64,000 bases of DNA from Limnephilus marmoratus (Eukaryota > Arthropoda > Insecta > Trichoptera > Limnephilidae): positions 28,605,988 to 28,669,987 of the forward strand of contig OU862918.1 in NCBI GenBank assembly GCA_917880885.1, in the 5' to 3' direction. The notes below the pieces were generated by a model. It ran no database searches, had not been told where the DNA came from, and was given only the letters and a program-made list of their open reading frames with translations. Within the stretch, counting starts at the first letter, position 1, and each line of letters begins with the position of its first letter. Positions 42,870 through 53,579 of this stretch are shown here, piece by piece. Position numbers and translations under genes: made by a program.

Positions 42870-43375
42870 AAAAATATTGTTACTCCTTCAATATTTTCAA
42901 ATAATTCTTTCATTACTCTAGTAAATATTTCTGAAGAATTTTTAATACCAAAAGGTAAACGTTTGAAACAATATCTCCCGAATGGGCTATTGAATGTACA
43001 TAATTCTGCACTTTCTTTATCTAACGGAATTGACCAATATCCTGATGTTGCGTCAAGATGAGAAAAAATTTTTGCTCCATGAACTCTATATCTAATTTCC
43101 TCAAATGTTGGTAATGGATAATGTGACCTTTGTAATGCCTTATTTAAATTTTTGGGATCTAAACATAACCTCAATTTACCATCACGCTTCTCTACGATGA
43201 CTAACGAACTCACCCATTTTGTAGGTTTTGTAATTTTTTCTATAACGTTTTGTTTTACCATTCCATCTAGTTCCTCTTTTGTCGGTCCATTAGTTTGAAA
43301 GGAACTCTGCGTTGAGCATCTATTGTTGGAATTACGTTCGGATCCACTGACAGATGACATGTGTACGGTATGCAT
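42854..43375 (-). CDS. Pol N-terminal part: reverse transcriptase fingers/palm
   Basis: From about 43280 this frame encodes LDGMVKQNVIEKITKPTKWV then VIVEKRDGKLRLCLDPKNLN, FSHLDATSGYWSIPLDK and GRYCFKRLPFGIKNSSEIF, the standard blocks of Ty3/gypsy RT (the first catalytic aspartate is in HLDA). It breaks off at the active-site box in a run of five Ts on the coding strand. Upstream, the Gag-protease frame must also shift by one base at the four-base run 43277-43280 to enter it. The residues before 43280 in this frame are out-of-frame sequence. Confidence 0.85.
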   Translation of the reverse strand: MHTVHMSSVSGSERNSNNRCSTQSSFQTNGPTKEELDGMVKQNVIEKITKPTKWVSSLVIVEKRDGKLRLCLDPKNLNKALQRSHYPLPTFEEIRYRVHGAKIFSHLDATSGYWSIPLDKESAELCTFNSPFGRYCFKRLPFGIKNSSEIFTRVMKELFENIEGVTIFLLMIF

Positions 43376-44955
43376 CCAAGACCCTGAAACACATCGTTAT
43401 ATTGCCTTAATAAATTTTCAGTATTTTTACAGTTCACAAAAGAATTTTGATAAATTTTTTGAACTAAATTCATTTTTTCACACATCTTTAAACCAATTAT
43501 TATTTGACATTTAAATTTACATACTATAAATGTTATTATTTGACTTCTGTTTTCATTGTAATAACATTTTAAATTACATTCTCCAATTATAGGTACATTG
43601 AATCCTCCAAATGCTGTCACTTTAGCATTTGTGTTTCTTAGTAATGACTTAGGTATTTTTAATTTATTAAAATTTTCTAACGAAATCATATTTGCCATCG
43701 CTCCTGTGTCGATTATGGCATTTATTTTACAATTATTAATTGTTATTTCAATTATCCAATTTGTACTATGCAAATTATTAACATTTTGGATATTAATATG
43801 ACTTATAAATAATTCCTCATTCACATTGTTAGACTCTGACTTGATTTTAAAATCATTGACTGGAATATTTAAATTAGACATGTAACAATCATAACTTTGT
43901 TTGTTTACATTTGAATTGTTTTGACAGACTTTCTGAGTATTTTTATTTAAAATTAGTTGACCATTCTTATGTACTGAATTATTTTGACAATATTTATCTG
44001 AGTTTAAATCTAAATTGATTGTACCAATATTAAAATCTAAATCACTATTATTATTAGAAAATAACATTCCTACATTATTTTTAGAATTAATATTTTTACT
44101 GTAGCACATTTTAGAAAAATGACCAAAAGAATGACATTTGTGGCACTTAACTCTCATTGCCGGACATCTGGTGCGATGAATTTCTCCGCATCGTTTACAT
44201 GATTGTACTTTTGAATGACTTCTCTGCGAGAATTGAAATGACCTTTCCTTTCCGACTGGATTATGACTTGTGTACTGGTTTGACTGACTTCCAAATCGAT
44301 TCCTTGATGGACTTCTTTGGTTTCTTGACGTATTCCTCAATGTATCCCGACGACTGTGAATATTATGTATTTCACAAGTAGAATGAAATTCTTCTTGAAG
44401 TTCTGTTACAGCTTCATTTGACAACAACATATTTTGAGCAATATTGAATGCTTTCTCAGTGTCAATATCGGATTGTTGTAATAGATTTTCTCGAATTCTG
44501 AAGTGTTTTTTGTGCATATTTATGATAAAAATATCTTTTAAAATATCGTCTTTCATATTTCCAAATTCGCATGACGCAATGTATTTACGAAGTGACAATA
44601 AAAAATCTTGAAAATTTTCATCTTCTTTTTGTTTTCTTGTGAAAAATTTATACCTTTCCATTGTTTTATGTTTTTTCGGCATAAAATAATCTTCAAACTT
44701 CTTAATAACCACGGTGTATTTTGCTGTCTTGATATCGATATCGGTCCATGTGTTGAAAATTTCGATAGCATTCTCGCCCATTGAAAATAAAAGTAGAGCA
44801 ACCTTTTTGGAATCTGTAGCGGTATCTTGATTGCATGCTTGCAAAAATAATTCAAATTTTAAGATCCACTTTGACCAGTTGTGTGATAGATTTCCATCGA
44901 AACTCATTGGCGGACAGGCGTTTACACTCGCCATTTTTATTTTAATTTTAATCAC
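43267..44955 (-). CDS. Gag-protease polyprotein
   Basis: 562 residues. Residues 1-190 are a capsid-like helical domain (MSFDGNLSHNWSKWILKFEL, LLLFSMGENAIEIFNTW). A basic Arg/Ser-rich linker (200-250) precedes two zinc-binding segments: CKRCGEIHRTRC from C253 and CHKCHSFGHFSKMC at 271-284 (CX2CX4HX4C). An Asn-rich spacer follows. The retropepsin-type protease has its active site at DTGA, residues 416-419. The frame ends out of frame just before the RT start. The likely start is M1 or M8 (MASVNACPP). Such Gag proteins are usual in Mag-like and related insect gypsy lineages; the lineage is tentative. Confidence 0.9.
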   Translation of the reverse strand: MIKIKIKMASVNACPPMSFDGNLSHNWSKWILKFELFLQACNQDTATDSKKVALLLFSMGENAIEIFNTWTDIDIKTAKYTVVIKKFEDYFMPKKHKTMERYKFFTRKQKEDENFQDFLLSLRKYIASCEFGNMKDDILKDIFIINMHKKHFRIRENLLQQSDIDTEKAFNIAQNMLLSNEAVTELQEEFHSTCEIHNIHSRRDTLRNTSRNQRSPSRNRFGSQSNQYTSHNPVGKERSFQFSQRSHSKVQSCKRCGEIHRTRCPAMRVKCHKCHSFGHFSKMCYSKNINSKNNVGMLFSNNNSDLDFNIGTINLDLNSDKYCQNNSVHKNGQLILNKNTQKVCQNNSNVNKQSYDCYMSNLNIPVNDFKIKSESNNVNEELFISHINIQNVNNLHSTNWIIEITINNCKINAIIDTGAMANMISLENFNKLKIPKSLLRNTNAKVTAFGGFNVPIIGECNLKCYYNENRSQIITFIVCKFKCQIIIGLKMCEKMNLVQKIYQNSFVNCKNTENLLRQYNDVFQGLGCIPYTCHLSVDPNVIPTIDAQRRVPFKLMDRQKRN

Positions 44956-45051
44956 TTAGAATCTTTTCAATCCTTTATAATTTCACGTAACGTATTATGT
45001 TTAAATAAACTTTACTCTTGAGACTTTGATGTTTTTTAACTTCTGACACCA

Positions 45052-45208
45052 TATTATAATGTTAGGTATTAACATTAAAAGATTTATTATTTGAGATAAC
45101 ATTTATTTGGAATACTTGTTGACATCTTGAACAGAGAGTACAAAGTGGGTGATCCCATTTCCGGATCTCCCATAGACAATATTGTATCATAGAGATCTTA
45201 ACATAACA
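45052..45208 (-). repeat. 5' LTR of the gypsy element
   Basis: 157 bp, identical to the LTR at 40190-40346. The minus-strand primer-binding site starts immediately inside, at 45051. Confidence 0.95.
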
Positions 45209-45907
45209 AAGTGCACGCAATCGACACGCGCGTGAATTTTTGACATATAACCCATGTGATGTTTTTGTGTTTGCTTGAGATGCCTTTTAATGCGATCCAA
45301 TAGTTCAGGAAAAAATTGAAATCGGAATTCACGCCCCTTTAAGGGAGGAGTTTGAAAATACGGAAAAAGTTCGGTGTTTGGGAGAAATTCCTAAAAAATA
45401 AAACTAGTTAATTTTATACTAATTTGGGGTCGGGGAATCCGAATCTGAAAGAATTATGCGGCGGCAAGCAATATTAACAGAATTACACGACTTTAAAAAA
45501 TTTTATACACATACAGGAAAATAGCCATTTTGGAAGTATTCTGATTCCTAGAAAATCAAACTAGTTATTTTTATACTAACTATGGGCCGGGGAATCCGAA
45601 TCTGAAAGAATTAAGCGGCGGCAAGCAATATTAACTGAATTACAAGACTTTGAAATTTTCTATACACACACATGAAAATATTCATTTCGGAAACATCTTG
45701 ACACACGTAGTACAAAAATCATAGAAAAACAAGAAATGTAGAAAAACATATGCCGGCAGTGTTACCAGCTCTCAAAAATATTTATCCCTATATCAATAAA
45801 GTAAAACTTTCCGACACGATAATTCCTCACATTAACCTGATGAATTACGACTATCTCAACGGCCGTATTCTTAAACCAAAAGTATGAAAATTCGTAGTCT
45901 TAAAAAT

Positions 45908-46002
45908 ACGTAACCTAACCTAACCTAACGCTAGGTTTGTGTAACATGGTTTGTGCCCCTTTATACCGCCTGCTCGCGTCCCTAACCTAACCTAACCTAA
46001 CG
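45908..46002 (+). repeat. CCTAA telomere-type repeats within the satellite
   Basis: AACCTAACCTAACCTAACG occurs at 45911-45930 and again, as CCTAACCTAACCTAACCTAA, at 45981-46000, each time directly before CTAGGTTTGTG. In the second unit it replaces the second half of the satellite monomer. Confidence 0.75.
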
Positions 46003-46311
46003 CTAGGTTTGTGTAACATGGTTTGTGCCCCTTTATACCGCCTACTCGCGTCACGGCAAAAAAACATCCCTGTTTTCAAGTAGTTTAGCGGCTACGCCAG
46101 GTTTGTGTAACATGGTTTGTGCCCCTTTATACCGCCTACTCGCGTCACGGCAAAAAAACATCCCTGTTTTCAAGTAGTTTAGCGGCTACGCTAGGTTTGT
46201 GTAACATGGTTTGTGCCCCTTTATACCGCCTGCTCGCGTCACGGCAAAAAAACATCCCTGTTTTCAAGTAGTTTAGCGGCTACGCTGGGTTTATGTAACA
46301 TGGTTTGTGAT
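45931..46311 (+). repeat. 94-bp satellite array
   Basis: Units start CTAGGTTTGTGTAACATGGT at 45931, 46003, 46097, 46191 and 46285. Three spacings are exactly 94 bp; the first is 72 bp. The monomer includes CCCCTTTATACCGCCTACTC and ATCCCTGTTTTCAAGTAGTT. The inverse-orientation relative lies at 55194-55862. Confidence 0.9.
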
Positions 46312-46814
46312 ACAAAAGTAAGTAAAATTTATAAAAAATAAGTACTTAAAATATAAACATGTTATTTTACGTTATTGATATTACTGCTTAATGGCAACAC
46401 TTAATTTTGTGTGGTAAAAACATCTATGTTATCTTGTTTTTCTATGATTTTTGTACTACGTGTGTCAAGATGTTTCCGAAATGAATATTTTCATGTGTGT
46501 GTGTATAGAAAATTTCAAAGTCTTGTAATTCAGTTAATATTGCTTGCCGCCGCCTAATTCTTTCAGATTCGGATTCCCCGGCCCATAGTTAGTATAAAAA
46601 TAACTAGTTTGATTTTCTAGGAATCAGAATACTTCCAAAATGGCTATTTTCCTGTATGTGTATAAAAAATTTTAAAGTCGTGTAATTCAGTTAATATTCC
46701 TTGCCGCCGCATAATTCTTTCAGATTCGGATTCCCCGACCCCAAATTAGTATAAAAATAACTAGTTTTATTTTTTAGGAATTTCTCCCAAACACCGAACT
46801 TTAGCCGAAAATAC

Positions 46815-47910
46815 TTGAGAAAAAGCTTTTGGAAAGGTTGAAAAAGGTATTTGAGTTTTTTTTTACAGGTTGATTTCGTAAAAACCTGTAAAAAACATTA
46901 ACTGCTCTTTTACGCATTGTTTATTGTAATAAAACGGAAATTTCAAATTGATTTCACGAAATCAAGCAACGCGGAGCCACACGTCCATCTCCCGCCCGGC
47001 CGGGGGGTGGTCAGCAGTTCTTCGGTGGACGCCATTGGGTTCACTTTGAAAAACCAAATTCGTCGACTAGCGGCCGTATTGTAAAATAACAACGCGAAAA
47101 TGCATAATTTATTTTAATTTGGGAAGTTCGGGCGTAAATATATTTTTTTGCGATTATTAGAAAATAAACGGAATTTACCACATTATACAATAAAACCACA
47201 TCCGAAAGGGGTTTATAAATAGGAGAGTTTGGACTTGAAAGTGTTTTTTATAGACCTTATACTTTATTTTTTTATAGACTTATTAAAAGACATATAAAAA
47301 AAATGACCGATATTTTTAACGGCCAAGGTTAAGGTTAACTGCCTACACGCAGTATTTAATTGAAGAATCTGTAATACTTCTAAGTGATCAAAATTTCAAA
47401 ACAAAAACATATGATTGTGTATGATTTTGCATTATTTACTATGGCTTCATCTTAAAAATCAATCATATTAATAGATAAAAAAATGAATACAATAACTAAA
47501 ACGTTTTAATTAAAAAATCGTAATGTAAAAATTGCGACCGGTTACCTCGCATGACTCTATGTACTATTTCTTTGGTATAATATGTATTTGTTAACCCTGT
47601 ACATACCGAACAAGTTTTCCTATTACTTTGTTAACCTTCGGAAACCAGCAAAATGTTATTTGGACTGGAAATTTATTCTGATTGTTTCCTGAATCATAAA
47701 GCTTTTGAAATAAAGCCTTCAAGTAGTTGCTTACTGAGAAGTGTCGTAGTTACTGGTTTCCTCTCTCGTCGGAAATCCGTGGTGAAGCTTCTCGTATCGG
47801 AATATATCACAAAAGCTTTGCAAATGAGCAGGTATTTATTGCAGAAATTAGGAGGGAAAATGTGAACGTTTTTTCAAGTGTAATTAGGGCTTAAAAATGT
47901 TTGGATTTAT
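46815..47910. other. No recognisable gene
   Basis: Contains a GC-rich patch (46975-47045, CATCTCCCGCCCGGCCGGGG) and otherwise AT-rich sequence. The 70-residue open frame at 47653-47865 has no domain. Confidence 0.35.
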
Positions 47911-47911
47911 A

Positions 47912-49060
47912 ACTAGGCTAACTAGAAATTTTGACAATATAAAGTGTATTAAACTGTTATATTTTGCCTATGTTAGAAGTCAACTTGAGTACAATTCTCC
48001 TGTCTGGAATCCACATTATAGAATACATGTACAAGCTGTTGAAAGAATACAAAACTAATTCTTACGTTTTCTAAATTTTTTAAATGGGTATTCCAGCAAT
48101 TATGTTGAACTACAACACTATTTTAAATGATATGCATATTAGGGTGTGTCAATTATTTCAATTTTTGAATTTAGAAACGCCCGGGGTCTCGAAAGTTGCG
48201 TCTTGCAAAGAAAATGAGAACTGCATTTAAATTTATTTTTTTTAAAAATGGTTATTAACCCGCTAAAATGCATTGAAAATCAGAAAACGATCCTAAAATC
48301 TTTTTTTTTTAAATTTTAAATAAATAATTTTTTTTTCAGTAATCTAACCTTTCAAAGTTTGTTTATTATTAAAAAATGCGTATAACTGACAAAAATGAAA
48401 AATAAGTTCAAGTTTGTAATAAGTAAATCAACAAGAATTCTGATTTTATCCAGAAAAAGTGTTATTTTCCCCTTTTATTTTTTTAACCAACACAACACAT
48501 ATGTTTAAAAATTTATTTTTTTTGGTTCTATGTACTGCAGTTATGTAAGAAAAATAAGTTTGGTACAAAATATGAAATATGAACCGTTTGTTTTATTTTT
48601 TTCCAAATCACGAAATCTATTTTTTTTTTCAAAACTTCCGGTCATTTTAGCGGGCAAGTGAACAATAATTTCATTTATTTTTACGTTTTCGAATAGCTAC
48701 AGATCATACGAAACTTTTGAGACCCCGGGCGTTAAATATAAGGCCATTTTTTTCTCTCTATGGAGAGCGACACACGCTAATGAATATGCTCAAATTGTTC
48801 GACAGAAGAATTTTTACTGATAAAATTCTAAATGATTTAGTTGATAGTCCGGTATTGCTAGAATTGATAAGCTCCCGGATGCCACTACGTAATACTAGAA
48901 GTCAGGATTTATTTCAGTGCAGAAATTCTGGGATTAACTACCATACGTATTCCTCTTTGCCAAGAATACTAATGGAGGGAAACAATTATACAAAGTCAGT
49001 GGACATCTTCAATCTATGTTTAAACATTATTAGACCAATTATTGTAGTTAAAAACTAATT
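47912..49060 (+). mobile_element. LINE C-terminal part, family 3, split by a MITE
   Basis: 47915-48130 encodes LLYFAYVRSQLEYNSPVWNP then AVERIQN and NGYSSNYVELQHYF. 48760-49055 continues with DKILNDLVDSPVLLELIS, RNTRSQDLFQCRNSG and PRILMEGNNY. Together these are the C-terminal region of a non-LTR ORF2. The coding parts are separated by the inverted-repeat element 48176-48733. A stop after ERIQN shows it is also mutated. Confidence 0.7.
48176..48733. mobile_element. MITE inserted in the LINE, 558 bp
   Basis: Inverted ends AACGCCCGGGGTCTCGAAAG and (reverse complement) AACGCCCGGGGTCTCAAAAG, 22 bp with one mismatch. TTTTAGCGGG-type segments recur inside in inverse orientation. The target-site duplication is unclear (TTTA- or TTAA-like flanks). 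Class unassigned. Confidence 0.65.
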
Positions 49061-49079
49061 CTGAGAATTATATTTAAAT

Positions 49080-49915
49080 GTCAACCTACTCATCTCTCAA
49101 ATGAACTCTTTGCAAAAATCAGGGTCTTAGATATTCGACAGCTATTTACCAAAACAAACATTTGTTATATACGAAAAAATAATCTACTAATCGCTCCACA
49201 ACATCAAGCAAACACCCGCTTTTCACCAAACCTGGGTTGCGTGGTCCCAAAAACTAAAACCTCATTCGCTCAACGACAATTCTGGTTCATCGCTCCTAAA
49301 ATATATAATGCTTTGAGTACTGACATAAAGTCAAGTAATTCTAATTCTCTTTTTATAACACGTGTACAACATTGGATTTTAGAAAGTGGACGAGCGTACT
49401 TTAAAGAATTCCTGAGTTCGTAACACTATATTTTAAATATTAATTTTTGCATTTCAAAATTTTAATTTCCATTTTTATTTCTATTTTTCTTTAAAATGTT
49501 GTTATTTTTTTTCTCTTAATTTTTTCACTAAATTTTATTTATTTTTTAATTTTAATTAATTTACTTATTTGTTTTAATTTATATATTTGTATAGAACCCT
49601 TGAGTTCTTAACATTTAATCTTTATTATTATTTTTTGTATTTCAAAATTTGAATTGTCATTTTTCTTTCTACTTTTCTTTAAAATATGATCTTTTTTTCT
49701 CTTTATTTTTCACTTACTTTTAAATATTTCATAATTTTTATTTAGTATATTTAATCATCTGTTTTAATAAAATAGTATTTGTATTAATTTAAATAAATAT
49801 TAAATATACGACTACCATAACACGGGCATGAGCCCAGTGTGGTAGCCAAAAAATCAAATATCTTTAACTAATAAAAAAATTTATGAAATAAAAAAAAATA
49901 GAAAAAAATAAATAC
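49080..49915 (+). mobile_element. LINE 3' end, family 4
   Basis: Frames encode THLSNELFAKIRVLDIRQLF, then TRFSPNLGCVVPKT, FAQRQFWFIAPKIYNAL and LFITRVQHWILESG, the C-terminus of a non-LTR ORF2. An A/T-rich UTR follows, ending ACGGGCATGAGCCCAGTGTG then GGTAGCC and a poly-A-like tail. 5'-truncated. Confidence 0.7.
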
Positions 49916-49971
49916 AAAATATTGTTACTGAGACAGTTCAGTTATGTACAATGAATGCTTTATATTTCTTA

Positions 49972-50398
49972 CTAGCTGGTTCCCGGCATGCGTTGCTATG
50001 CCATTTAATAAAGAAATTGTTTTTCCCTGCGTGTCCTTTCCCATTATTCCCGTCCCCCTTCCGCCTCCCCTTCTTCTCCCGCGTCCCCTTCGTCCCCCTT
50101 CCGTCTCCTCCACCTTCCCTCTCCCCACTCCACTCCCCCGTATCCCCCTCACGAATTCCCCTCCCCCTTCCCCCTCCGCGTTCCATACATTCAGTTTTCC
50201 AAATAACTCGCGTGCCACCTATTGCATATTTTTTCGTACAAATTTCATAATGCCAGAGCTCACCAGTAGTTTAATACAAACCTTGTCCTGACAATAACGA
50301 ACACAGAAAAAAAAGAATTATCCAATTTGGTGCAGTCGTTCGGAAGCTAAGCGCGTACATTCATTTCGGCGATTCATTTTTATTTATATAGATAGATA
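49972..50398 (-). mobile_element. Non-autonomous Helitron
   Basis: On the plus strand it begins CTAGCTGGTTCCCGGCATGC (3' end inverted) and ends ATTTTTATTTATATAGATAG (5' end inverted). The interior is a pyrimidine tract with CCTTCCGCCTCCCCTTC. Proline-rich frames across the tract are artefacts. Confidence 0.8.
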
Positions 50399-50562
50399 GA
50401 AGAAAGATAGAGATAGAAGAAAATTAGTCATATGTAATGTTTGTAAAAGTGCGTTAATAAATAAATAAATAAATGTGTTTTGATGTAAAAACTCAGTACG
50501 TTTTGTGTGGAGTAGTTTAACTCTGTAGTTTTTTTTATAATTAGTTCAGATTATAATTTTCC

Positions 50563-50770
50563 TCAGGGCCTATGTCATCTTAGGGGAAAGTGTTTGGGGG
50601 TCTTTGTAAGGAAAGTAATGATAGAAAGATGTGGGAAGGAAAAAGGTATGAGAGGTGGGTAGTAATCTGGGGGTCAGTGTGTCCAGGAGTGACGGACGTA
50701 AGGATCCATCCCTCCAACCGCGGTGGAAAGGTCAAAAGGTCTTCCTCAACTACTCTCTCTCGATCCGGCA
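50563..50770 (-). repeat. Dispersed repeat family D, partial
   Basis: Reverse complement of the 3' half of family D: GGGCCTATGTCATCTTAGGG, GTGTCCAGGAGTGACGGA, CGGTGGAAAGGTCAAAAGG and CTCTCTCGATCCGGC match 59755-59985 inverted. Confidence 0.65.
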
Positions 50771-51004
50771 CGACACGCAGATATCGATCAACAGTGCTAG
50801 GAGAGCTTTAGCACAGTAAAATCGCTCCAATATAGGTGAATTTCGGATGATTTTATATCGATGTCCCGAGCACAGTTTCACCGTTGACAGCCGTACCGAT
50901 ATTGACAGGGAATAAATAATAAATCGATACATGTCCAAATGTATCGATTTATGTCGATGTCCACACTCTGGGCTGTTGTACAAGGAATGAAACTTGGTCC
51001 AATT

Positions 51005-51410
51005 TGAACTCTCAGGAACATACATGAGGAAACTGATTTTGTGAGTCTAGAAACTAGACGGAAAGCAAGTCTTGCTATTCTGTCTTTCAAAATTTGGAAC
51101 AATTTCATCGATAGCCCATTTCTCTTGGGATGCTATGATTTATACGTACCAGACCACTACAGCCAAAGCCGACATCATGACTTACTTAAAGTACCGAACG
51201 GTGGAACAGACGTCTTGGCAAAGCATAGCATGACGAGGGGAGTGGTGCTGTTAAATGAAATTGCAAACCATTTGGATGTAAGTGACTATTCTTTACATGC
51301 CTTAAAAACATTATTGAAGAGTCACTTGCCTAAATGCTGATAGGGTAACTAAATTGTACTGTAATTGGAATTATTCTGTTGTACAATAATAATAAAAAAT
51401 AAAATAAAAT
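51005..51410 (+). mobile_element. LINE 3' end, family 5
   Basis: The frame FVSLETRRKASLAILSFKIW then NNFIDSPFLLGCYDLYVPDH, ending LKTLLKSHLPKC and a stop, is a non-LTR ORF2 C-terminus. An AATAATAATAAAAAATAAAA tail follows. Confidence 0.6.
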
Positions 51411-51500
51411 AACCCAATTGGGGTTATCATAATCACACTTTCTTTAGACGGTCAGGAGCAATCGGATTCTTGTGTGGTATTCACATAAAAAAGATGCCCA
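51411..51500 (+). repeat. Repeat family E fragment
   Basis: ACCCAATTGGGGTTATCATA followed by GGTCAGGAGCAATCGGATTC and TTGTGTGGTATTCACATAAA resembles the family E 3' segment. Confidence 0.4.
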
Positions 51501-51845
51501 ATGGATTTCTTTACACTTGCTGACAAAAGTGGAGCACTTTTTAGAAACAGAATCAAAATTATAATAACGAATAACCTATAACGAATCTATGAAGGGAAAT
51601 TCATTTTGTCTGATAAATCTGACAAACACAGGCAATAACTGTCTAGTTTCCATTAGCCATGTATTGTGGTACAATACAATATAACATAGTTGTTCCAACG
51701 ATGTCTGCGGTGTGACGTAAAAATATTACAATAAATATAAAAGTTCTATCGATATTTTATTATTTAATGACAAGGACTCCCCAGTGACAGAAGTAATCAT
51801 TAAATGATATAATGCAATTATTAATAACAAGGATTTAAACCCGAT

Positions 51846-51990
51846 TGATTTCTGTTTTCGATATTTAATCGTTTAAAATGATATATGGTACATTTGTGGC
51901 ACGTTCCAGAGTGGAAGATATTCTCAGTACCACTCTGGTGTAAGACCACCATTCAAATTTGAAACGTTGCTTGAAATGGCTCTACCTTTT
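51846..51990 (+). repeat. SINE family B, body only
   Basis: TTAATCGTTTAAAATGATAT, then GGCACGTTCCAGAGTGGAAG, TATTCTCAGTACC and TGTAAGACCACCATTCAAAT. Same order as the downstream full copy, without the tRNA head (5' truncation). Confidence 0.7.
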
Positions 51991-51995
51991 TTGAA

Positions 51996-52222
51996 GGCCG
52001 GCGTAGCCCAGCGGTAAGGCTCTTGACTAGCATTCCGAAGGTCGCGGGATCGAATCCCGGCGTGGCAAATAAATTTTATTTGATTAATTTGTGTTATTTC
52101 ACAATTTATTCATTTAAAATAATATATAGTATATTTGCGGCACGTTCCAGAGTGGAAGATACTCTTGGTATCGCCCTGGTGTAAGACCACCATTCAGAAT
52201 TGAAACGTTACTTGAAATGGTA
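51996..52222 (+). repeat. tRNA-derived SINE family B, full copy
   Basis: The head GCCGGCGTAGCCCAGCGGTA is a clean A-box/D-arm and GCGGGATCGAATCCCGGCGT a clean B-box/T-arm. The anticodon arm (TTGACTAGCATTCCGAA) pairs poorly, so this is a SINE head rather than a working tRNA. The body contains GGCACGTTCCAGAGTGGAAG then CGCCCTGGTGTAAGACCACC. Confidence 0.75.
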
Positions 52223-52235
52223 TCAGCCGTGTTTG

Positions 52236-52580
52236 GTGACCAGATCTGAATAGCCAGGTACTTCCCCACCTTCCTCTTCCTTATCTCCTTCCCCTCCCCA
52301 CTACCTTCAGCCTCACAACATACCCCAATTGGGGATGCCATAGTCTCACTGGCTCCAGATGAGAGCAGCTGAGACTCTTGTGAGGCATCACTTAAAAAAA
52401 AGAAAAAAGGCGTGTTTGGTGACCAGATCTCAATAGCCAGGTACTTCCCACCTTCCTCTTTCCCATCTCTTTCTCCTACCACTGCCTTCAGCCTCACAAC
52501 ACATCCCTATTGGGGAAGCTGTAGTCTCACTGTCTCCAGTCGAGAGCAGTTGGGACTGTTGTGCGATATTCAAATAAAAA
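52236..52580 (+). repeat. Repeat family E, two tandem copies
   Basis: Units at 52236-52405 and 52411-52580 both contain GTGTTTGGTGACCAGATCT, AATAGCCAGGTACTTCCC, CTTCAGCCTCACAACA, an AATTGGGGATGCC/TATTGGGGAAGCT block, and end GAGACTCTTGTG or GGGACTGTTGTG plus an A-rich tail. Probably two independent or duplicated retroposon insertions. Confidence 0.7.
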
Positions 52581-53579
52581 AAATTATGTCCATTTTAAAA
52601 TATTATTTTTTTTCATCTAGATAAGTTATACAATAATCAACGTTTTCCAATGAGGGACAATTACAATGCCCACTTAAGTGATGAGTGCCATGAATTTTCA
52701 AGTTCAGGCTTCCTTCCGAGTTACCGTATTTTTATTTATTTATTTTGATATTTATTTATTTTATTAGCAGTGTAAGAGGGCGACATTCTAGTCATTTTAA
52801 TCCTGATAGTGTGACTTCTGCTTCCTTACATATTTCTGTACAATTATGTCCAATAAGTAGAAGAACAGTATCCTCTGCAAAACTTATAATTTCGCCTTCA
52901 CTTCACTTCTCTTCAGGTCATCAATGTAAATTAAGCGGATTGGACCCAGAGTTCTTCCTTGAGGCACCCCGAATTTGACGTCAAAAATCTCGCCGGTAAT
53001 GTTGTTAATTTTCACCGCTTGCTTTCTAAGATTTACCAACATTAAAAGTTGGTAAATCGTTTTCCGTGTAACTTTTTTAAAATGTCAGTTCATCAGTAAT
53101 CCCTACATTTTCTAGTTTTTGGAAAAATGTGAATGATTAATTGCGCCGAAGGCTTTAGAAAGGTCTATGCATCGCCAAATACATACGCATACGCATTATT
53201 TATGTGAGTCTAAAGAATTTTTGATATATTTAAGTACTAAGGCTAAGGTGATGGATATTCCTAGTTTTTTTTTCTGAAACCAAACAGATTTTTGTTATTG
53301 TTTGTTAGATTCTAGGTAGTCGATGAGTTGATTTTTGATCGTTGCTTCTAAGATTTTAGACTTTGTTTCTAATATTTTTGATAATTGTGATTGGTCTTTA
53401 ATTATTGATATATTTATGATTACCTGTTTTAAAAACTGGTGTGAGAGTATCTTATTTTGAGTTGTGATCTAAATCTGCTTTCCGTAATGAATTTGTTTAA
53501 TAGAAAGAGTATTGGTTCCCTAAGTTCGTCGTGTAAGTATTTAATTGTTTTCATTGTGATTCCTTCACTACCAGATGTA

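Larger units (their letters stand above)
40190..45208 (-). mobile_element. Ty3/gypsy LTR retrotransposon, 5.0 kb
   Basis: Two 157-bp LTRs (40190-40346 and 45052-45208) are identical in sequence. The 5-bp duplication AAGTG lies at 40185-40189 and 45209-45213. On the coding (minus) strand the primer-binding site next to the 5' LTR is TGGTGTCAGAAGT, which fits the 3' end of insect tRNA-Leu (inference). The polypurine tract next to the 3' LTR is AAAAAAAGGGAGA. Order: Gag, protease, reverse transcriptase, RNase H, integrase, i.e. the Ty3/gypsy order, with no envelope frame. Identical LTRs mean a very recent insertion. Confidence 0.95.
45362..46806. mobile_element. Fold-back element 1 with satellite core
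   Basis: Inverted arms of about 380 bp (45362-45745 and 46428-46806) begin AAAGTTCGGTGTTTGGGAGA four bases in from the ends. Each arm itself contains two tandem ~165-bp subrepeats with GGGGAATCCGAATCTGAAAG and GGCGGCAAGCAATATTAAC. The 8-bp duplication GAAAATAC lies at 45354-45361 and 46807-46814. The centre holds a 94-bp satellite array. Long arms plus an 8-bp duplication would suit a Mutator/Foldback-like or P-like class. No transposase. Confidence 0.75.

Noticed and set aside
42854..43280. Programmed -1 frameshifts joining Gag-protease to Pol
   Set aside because: The first shift is within the start of RT and the second inside the RT active-site box, neither a usual recoding place, and neither has a canonical slippery heptamer in frame. 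Homopolymer error or mutation is simpler.
45931..46311. CRISPR-like array
   Set aside because: The genome is eukaryotic and the 94-bp units are contiguous without unique spacers.
51997..52067. A functional tRNA gene
   Set aside because: A and B boxes are excellent but the anticodon stem does not pair, and a SINE body that occurs elsewhere without the head follows directly.
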